From the NCBI GenBank assembly GCA_026874595.1, contig CM049320.1, positions 44,214,714 to 44,278,713 of the forward strand: a DNA stretch of 64,000 nucleotides, in the 5' to 3' direction. The notes under the pieces are model-generated. The model searched no databases and was not told the DNA's origin. It was given only the letters and a program-made list of their open reading frames with translations. The DNA is from Sipunculus nudus. Taxonomy: Eukaryota; Annelida; Sipuncula; Golfingiida; Sipunculidae. Shown here piece by piece: positions 57,300-64,000 of the stretch. A program made the position numbers and the translations under genes. How positions within the stretch are numbered: the stretch's first letter is position 1; every line of letters starts with the position of its first letter.

Positions 57300-60200
57300 T
57301 GAGTTATGAGTATGTTTATTATCACTCTAGGATGTTTGTTGGTAGATTTTGTATCACTGGATATGTTTCTTTTCAGTATATGATGTTCTGTAATATGTTT
57401 TGTATCACTGCATGATGTTCATTGAAGGACAACCTGGACATGTCAATGTAGTTTACTTTTTCACATTCAGGTGGCAGCACTGTCATATGATGCAAGCAAA
57501 GAGAAATGGCAAATTGAATAGATAGTCCTGGCTCATATTATCAATTTATGTAACACTGCACAAAAATGTATCTTAGGTTGCCTTCATTCAAGTTTACTTA
57601 AATGATTTTTTACACAATTATTAGACCAAAAAAAATGAAAGGACTGCATCTTTTTTATTCTAAACATTTTTATAAAAAATCTTATGAATGCATCAGCTTG
57701 AAAAACATTTTAGCCAAAGTCTTTCAATATGTGTAAACAGATTTACGAAAAGTCCAAGATTGTGTCTGTATCTATAAATAGCTTGGCAGACTGCCAACTA
57801 TTTCAGATTTGACAAAAGGTCAAAGGTCAGCCTGGACCTATTTATAGCTATGGCAGACTGCCAGCTATATCAGATTAGGCAACAGGTCAAGAGTTCACTC
57901 AGTGCAGCCAGGTATAGGTCAAGAGTTCAATCAGTGCAGTAGCTGCATTCTGGTTATAGCTTTGACAGACTGCCCACTGCATCAGATTTGGCACCAAAGT
58001 TCAACCTGGATGTATTTATAGCTTTTGCAGACTGCCAACTTTGTCAGATTATGCAACAGGTCAAGAGTTCAGTCAGTGCTGCAAGGTACAGGTCAAAAGT
58101 TTACTCAGTGCAGTAGCTACACCTGGCACTTAGCCACCATTGACTAAGGGTCAACTGCCTAAGTCAACTTAGTGGACCCAACTGTTGATGTATTGGCCTG
58201 AAATTTCTGTCCATCTTTGATGGCCTTGTACACAAGACTGGTGTTGCTGCCTACTATATGATTTTTGCACAGTGTATGTTCTGATCCCTGCTTATTTTTA
58301 TGGGGCATTTGATTTTTAGCTTGAAATTGTGCATATCTATACATCTCAGATAGCTTTGGCATATATAGGACTTGTGGCGCCACATACAAGTGTTTTTGGG
58401 TTTCATGCATCTGTGAACATAGCTCAAGATGTATGAAGTATGTGCCTGAAATTTTGCATAATTTAACATCTTTGATGGTGTTCTCATACACAGACTTGTT
58501 GTGCTACGAACAATCATTTTAGCTCAGCTGACTGAAAGTCACCTGAGGTATAGGAATGGCGCTTTGTCCATCGTCTGTCCGGTCGTGTGGGCATCTGGTC
58601 ATCTGGCATCAGTTAGCAGGGCACAAATTGTAACCACTAACTCTAGAAACTTGTAACTGAACAAACAGGTTGGTCAATAAAAAATCTCCTTGGAAACCTG
58701 AAATTAGGTCAGTGTGACCTACATCCTTTGAGCTATGGGGCTCGAAAGTACCCCCAGAATCAGTAAAAATTTGATACAAAGCCTCCAGTATCTTGATAAT
58801 TTATGCATGGATTGCCAAGGTTCAATTAATGCATGGATTGCCATGAATTTTGCCTTGAATATTGACCATGATAAGAGTTGTCAGTTCCTGAAAACTGGTG
58901 GTGCCACAAGTACTTATCCCACTTTCAGAAAATTTTTTTCTGTTTTTAGACCATAAAATAACTGCAGTTTTGTCAGTTTCTCAGCTGTTGTTTCACCCAG
59001 TGTCCTGAAATCTAGTGTGTTTATTGATTATGATTGGTTTCTGCAAAGACTGATGGCACAACCTGTATATATCGTTTTTTGTTGCATTTTTTCCTCTATT
59101 TTCAGACTGCAAAGTTATATTGATACTATCAGATTTGCAAGTAGAGTTTCATCTGTGCCCTGAAACCTTATGCGTTTATTAGGACCCAGCTTGAAAAAGG
59201 GGATGCCCTATATTAATCACCTAATCCATCTGTCTGTTCCTCTTTCTGTATGTCCATCAAATTTGTTTACTGATGATAACTCATGTTAGGATTGACATAT
59301 GGATTTCAAACAAAGCATATATATGGCCCACCTCTAACACAAGAACTCTATCAATTTGGGGGACATGAGATCAAAGGTTAAAGTCACAGGACCCATTCAT
59401 TTAGAAAGATTTTGGATGTATCTTAAGCCTAACTTTTCATTCCAAACCTTCCATCTTTCAGACATTGCTTACCTGCCAATAGTGTAAAAAACTTATGGAA
59501 TTTGGGATTACAGGGTCAAAGGTCAAGGTCACATGGGCCACCTATCCAGATATTAGTTTCTAGATGATAACATCATTTTGGATTGAAGTATTAGTTTCAA
59601 ACTTGACTTATATATGGCTCACCACTTAGCGCCTGTGCATGAATCGGTATCGCGCACTCTCCCGTAGGTGTGATGCCCAAAGATTAGGGGCCCTGTGGAC
59701 TAATGTAAGAACTCTGTTGATTCCAGGGTCATGAGATCTAAGGTCAAGGTCACAGGACCAACTACTTTAGAAAGATTGTGGATCCATTTTAAGCCAAAGT
59801 TTTCATGGCAAACCTTCCAACTTCCACTTGCTAATAGGGGAAATTTTCCTTTTGATTTTAGGGTCTATAGGTCAAAGGTCAAGGTCACAGGGGCAATGCA
59901 TTCACAAATTAGTTGATGGATTATAACTCCAGTTTGGGTAGAAGACAGGTTGGCTTCAAACTGACCACAGAACCCATATTTTGAAAAAAGCTCATAAGCA
60001 TATTCTTATAGACAAAATGAGCTGAGCATCAAGACCCATTGGTTCCTGGTTGGGTTGTGTACATCCATGCCAGTATTTCAGGAGTGATGTTAATATAGAA
60101 TTTACTTGTACCGGTTCAAAAAGTTAGTACCTGCTTTATAACATGTACATGTACTTTTACAATAATGGTCAACCATGTTATCATGGAAGCATTATGCCTG

Positions 60201-60566
60201 ATATATGTCCCATTGCATAGGTTTGCATTAGGCTTGTATGCCAAGTTATTATTATTCTATAATTTGCAGGGTTTTGTTTCCAGTGGATATATTTATATGC
60301 ATATGACAGTCACTTAGTTGAAATACTGAAACGTTTACAAATACATGTTTGTGATCATGAGAGGCTCCTCCATCTTCCATGTAGTTTATTAAAGTGCACA
60401 GTTAACATAACAACTAGGATTTTATACAGTATTCTCAGAATCAATTTCACCTGAGGGCTGTGACCAACAGGTCCCTTGTTATAATTATAATTATAATTAT
60501 TATTAATATTATTATTATTATTTTTATTATTCTCAGAGACAACTCCATTGGTCCCTTGTTTTTCAG
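57300..60566 (+). other. ACK intron 2, mobile-element filled
   Basis: From about 57540 to 58516 and 60051 to 60480 it is a G element. Its TTTGGCAGACTGCC block lies at 57780-58050, and its 3' end ACCTGAGGGCTGTGACC plus AACAGGTCCCTTGTT ends at 60480. A HINE type III splits it. A TAT/TAA microsatellite (60481-60530) and a second 3'-end copy (60531-60560) complete the intron. Confidence 0.7.
58517..60050 (+). mobile_element. HINE type III, complete, inside the G element of intron 2
   Basis: The 5' end is TTTTAGCTCAGCTGACTGAAA and the 3' end is GAGCTGAGCATCAAGACC plus CATTGGTTCCTGGTT. It carries one type I-like unit, a GGTGGTGCCAC box and three to four AGGTCA-rich units (59340-59900). Removing it joins ACAATCATTTT to TGGGTTGTGTACATCCATGC, matching the G sequence at 6655-6700. 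Confidence 0.75.
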
Positions 60567-60716
60567 TTGCAAGTGGCGATCAAATGCTTGAGTAAAGAGC
60601 ACATGCACAGTGGGATGGCAGATTTCCTGAAGGAGGCAACCATCATGCATTCCATCGACCATGACCATATTGTTAGGCTGTATGGTGTCGTACTTGGATC
60701 AGAGAACCTCATGTTG
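60567..60716 (+). CDS. TNK2: ACK/TNK2-family kinase, VAIK and helix C exon
   Basis: Fifty codons encode LQVAIKCLSKEHMHSGMADF, then LKEATIMHSIDHDHIVRLYG and VVLGSENLML. VAIK contains the ATP-anchoring lysine, and the glutamate of FLKEATIM is the helix C partner. HxHIVRLYGVVL is the ACK-family form of the beta4-beta5 region. The acceptor TTTTTCAG ends at 60566 and the donor TTG/GTCAGT starts at 60717, both phase 0, giving a clean join to exon 2. The hinge, catalytic loop, activation segment, SH3 and CRIB regions are not in the window. A HINE 3' end (CATTGGTCCCTTGTT, 60546-60560) directly abuts the acceptor. Confidence 0.92.
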
Positions 60717-62056
60717 GTCAGTAAATCTGCTGTATACATCCAGTAATACAGGAATTAGTGGTCAGTGATACAAAATATACAGTCTGTCATACTTGAGTAT
60801 GGTTTGTCATACTGGAATATAAGGTCAGTAATACCATGATTTACTGTAAAGTTACCATGTACAAATCAGGACTGATACATGCTGTGATCTTCCAGTGAAT
60901 ACTGACAGACCAGGTACATATTCACCAAGGTTAATAAGGTTTGCTTTAGGATCAACTGATATATTGTTAGCATATAACAACAACAAATGAAACAGGGCTC
61001 GACAATAACAGTTAACTACATGCCTGGGATAAGTGAAAGTTCCTGAAAATGGTGGTCGGGCAACTACTTATAACCTCCTACTTGCCCAACTGGGAAAGCA
61101 TGTCTGACATAAACCTTTAACCAAAAGAAAGAAAAAATTGGTACCCAATGGAAGTGCAGGAACATCTAGTTGGGTTAACATATATCCCAAACAACAGATT
61201 TTCAGATACCCATAAGAAGTAGTAGAGTCACTGTGTTTAAATATTTTAAACTACAGGCTGTAATAGCATTTAAATTTGCTCCTCAAGACAGTTCAATTGG
61301 AGTGTTCTAAAAATTTATGCTCAGCCATGGGTGTCACAATGTGCTCTCATTTTGGTCATGGAAGTCTGTTATACTGAATGTAGACTGTTTATTTCATAAT
61401 CACATTGAAAACAATATCAATTTAATTCAGATTTATTTCTGAAAGTATCTGCGAAAGTTTCTTTACATTCAAGGTCATTTACTCAGATTAAAATGGCTAA
61501 ACTCTTTCGATGGTGGGGGACCTGCAATGTTTGTACTGAAACATTAGCCAGGTGTCAGATGACAAACAATGTCACTTGTGAAGGAATTTGACAAATGGAA
61601 GTATCAACTGAAACCTTGTTCTGTCGTCTGTCCGTCCGTTAGACTGGCACGTTTTGAAACCTTTTGACTTATGAATATGAAATTTGGCATTTTGTTAGAT
61701 GTTGCCAGAAATTAAATTACTATTGCATAAATTTTTGAAGTTATGAGCCCAAACAGAATGTACTTGGTCAAAAATCAGGAAATATATATACTCACTTTAC
61801 ATGATAATTTGTTAAGCTAGAGAGCTGCTTTCAAGCATATAACTATGTTCAACTTACCGTATTTTCTAAAATGATTCGGAATCTGTTTTATTTTGTAAAC
61901 GTATTTTTCTGAAAATCTTAATTATTTTTTTTTACTATATAATTTCGAAAGAACAAACCCCTGAGCTCAGCTGTCAGGCTGGCGGTTTCGTGCCGGTCAC
62001 CATCTTGCCTTGTTATGACATGACCTTATTGAATGGAACAACAAAAACTTTGCACC
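60717..62056 (+). other. ACK intron 3, with a HINE type II fragment
   Basis: Positions 61617-61860 are type II sequence (GTCTGTCCGTCCGTTAGACT, GGCACGTTTTGAAACC) without a 5' end. The rest has no recognised element, and no exon encoding the kinase hinge or HRD loop is found. Confidence 0.55.
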
Positions 62057-62994
62057 TTTTTAGCAAACCTGTGAGCTTATGCGATGGCGCAGTGCGTCCG
62101 TCCATCGTCAGCCGTCCACCGTCTGCTGTCCAGGGCTGGCTTTCCACCGTCCATGGCTGTAAGTCAGAAACCGTCGGAGCTAGCAGCTTCAAATTACATG
62201 TAAGAATTAGTCACATGTGAAACTTGGTGCCCTGGAGCTTATTATTGTATCTACATTAATTTAGATTTTATAGAGAAAAAGCATAAAAACCTTTAAAAAT
62301 CTTTTTCTCTGAAACTGTCCAGCCAAATTTCACAGAAATGATCCCTGGAACAATCTCTCTCAAGTTTGTTTGAATGGTTCCAGTTCAGAGATTTTTGGCT
62401 GAGTTACAGGAGGTTGAATATAGTCATCTGTCCAAAAAAACACACTAAAATTAAAATCTCAAAAACGGCTAGAGCTATAATCACCAAATTTTATACCAAT
62501 GTTTGTCACATACGTCATATCTGATATTAAGGTATTAGTGGCGCCACCTACATTGATGTGTTTTTTACAAGCGAAAATGTAATTTTAAACTCTTCTAGCT
62601 TATACACTGATTTATGATGAAACTGTAAAGCTGATTGGTTTAAACTTTACAAGAATTATTCTATGGTAGGGTTCTGCCAGTTTTATAAGTATAGATTGGG
62701 TAAATCCAGTTTTAAAAAACATTGTAGCCAATTGAAAAAGGCTTTCTGTATTTGAAAACAGATTTGACTACGTGCTGAGTTTCAGCAGCCAAGTCAAGAG
62801 GTCACTCAGTACAAACAGGTGGGGTCCAGACATCACCATGGCAACTGACCTGGCTGGGGGTGGGGGGTGGGGGTGGTGTCTAGACAATGTGTCTAGACGT
62901 CTAGACACAGCGTCTAGACGTCTAGACACAATGTTCAGATGCAGAATTCCCAGATTATTGGAACTATATCTTTCAACTGTTTGAAAAAACTTGG
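62057..62994 (+). mobile_element. G-family element, 5' part
   Basis: It begins TTTTTAGCAAACCTGTGAGC then TTATGCGATGG, the G 5' end, followed by GTCCGTCC-type repeats and the AAATGATCCCTGGAACAATC unit. It contains the uninterrupted site of the pogo-like insertion (62478-62500) and the TCTAGA palindrome cluster at 62889-62927. Confidence 0.65.
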
Positions 62995-64000
62995 TTTGCA
63001 TTTTAAGCAAATTGGGTTTATCATCAGGTCACATGTGAACTGCTGCGCCCTCATTTTTGGTTGACCTCTGACCTTTCCTCGCTGCCAAGCATCCATTTGT
63101 GCGTCTGTTGCCACACATAAACCCGCATATCTCGGGAACCTTTGACCAATCAGGCAAAAAATTTTGCAAAAATGTAGCCCTTTGATAGCTTTATATTATA
63201 CACCATTTTTGCACAGCGTCCATCACTTCATCTGCCTTGGGATAAAATAACTCATAACTGACTTATCCTCCTGAAATTTTGCAGGTTTATACATCCTGGA
63301 CAGCTTTCTCGATTTATGCAAGTGGCGCCACCTACATTCACGTTTACTCTACAGACATCCAAGCTCATATCTTGGGAACCGTTTGACCGATTGGGCCAAA
63401 ATTTTGCATGTGTATAGATCTCACATAGCTCTTCATCGTAGGCAAAACTGGTGGCGCAATCTGCAACCATTTATGCACAGCATCCATCTGTTCATCTGCC
63501 TTGGGATAAAATCACTCATATCTCAGCAGTGGTTTGACTTATCCCCCTGAAATTTTGCAGGTTTATACATCCTTGACAGCTTTCTCGATTTTATGACAGG
63601 TGATGCCACCTACATTCACATTTACTCTGCAGACATCCAAGCTCATATCTCGGGAACCGTTTGACCGATTGGGCCAAAATTCTGCATGTGTATAGATCTC
63701 ACATAGCTCTTCATCATTGGCAAAACTGGTGGCGCAACCTGCAACCATTTATGCACAGCATCCATCTGTTCATCTGCCTTGGGATAAAATCACTCATATC
63801 TCAGCAGTGGTTTGACTTATCCACCTGAAATTTTGCGGGTTTATACATTCCTGGACAGCTTTCTTGATTTTTTTGACAGGTGGCATCACCTACTTTCACA
63901 TTTACTCTGCAGACATCCAAGCTCATATCTCGGGAACCGTTTGACCGATTGGGCCAAAATTCTGCATGTGTATAGATCTCACATAGCTCTTCATCGTTGG
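62995..64000 (+). mobile_element. B-family element, copy 4, running off the window
   Basis: It opens with GACCTCTGACCTTTCCTCGC and three tandem units carrying GGTTTATACATCC, GTGGCGCCACCTACATTCAC and TCTCGGGAACCGTTTGACCG. The last two units are nearly identical, indicating recent tandem growth. The B 5' tip is not visible. Confidence 0.65.

Noticed and set aside
57300-57415. Extension of ACK exon 2 past 57299
   Set aside because: A consensus GTGAGT donor lies at 57300 and the kinase sequence continues in phase at 60567, so the open extension is intronic.

Overview
The window looks like animal nuclear DNA and most resembles a mollusc, probably a bivalve. The reasons are an AT-rich background, a multi-exon gene with long introns, and interspersed families built on (GTCCGTCC)n blocks, CCCATGGG hairpins and GGTGGCGCCACC palindromes. 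The mollusc call is an inference from how the repeats look, not from a search. There is no prokaryotic gene structure.

One host gene is recognisable. Three plus-strand exons (48457-48672, 57125-57299, 60567-60716) encode the amino-terminal part of an ACK/TNK2-family non-receptor tyrosine kinase: a SAM-like domain, a proline-rich linker, the kinase glycine loop, the VAIK lysine and helix C. All visible junctions are phase 0. The rest of the kinase must lie beyond position 64000.

Almost everything else is mobile DNA, much of it nested. Region 1-3855 is the 5' half of a decayed minus-strand Ty3/mag-like LTR retrotransposon with a 178-bp LTR and a tRNA-Leu-type primer binding site. Region 5858-17720 holds a G-family copy, a hAT element with a perfect 8-bp target duplication, and two Helentron-like (HINE) elements in tandem, one of them carrying further insertions. 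Region 17721-21884 is mainly host sequence with minisatellites. Region 21885-34308 is one 12.4-kb nest of rolling-circle-like elements up to four layers deep, including a 5.1-kb Helitron that is largely a giant palindrome. Region 34309-37761 is minisatellite. Region 37762-48445 is a G element interrupted by a pogo-like transposon and by a B element that itself contains a C Helitron. Region 48673-64000 is ACK introns filled with more of the same families.

The repeats seem to form one system. HINE-type copies share a 5' end (AGCTCAGCTGACT, able to fold back on itself) and a 3' end (CAGCTGAGC, then the GACCCATGGGTC hairpin, then CTTGTT). The two ends carry subterminal inverted repeats, and insertions fall in T-runs. 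A broken endonuclease domain of the type carried by Helentron replication proteins (55986-56777) is followed by this same 3' end, so it is a plausible remnant of the driver. All three ACK exons have such a 3' end upstream in the sense orientation, and at exons 1 and 3 it lies about 10 and 6 bp from the splice acceptor. Several insertions can be dated against each other because an unoccupied copy of the target is present elsewhere in the window.
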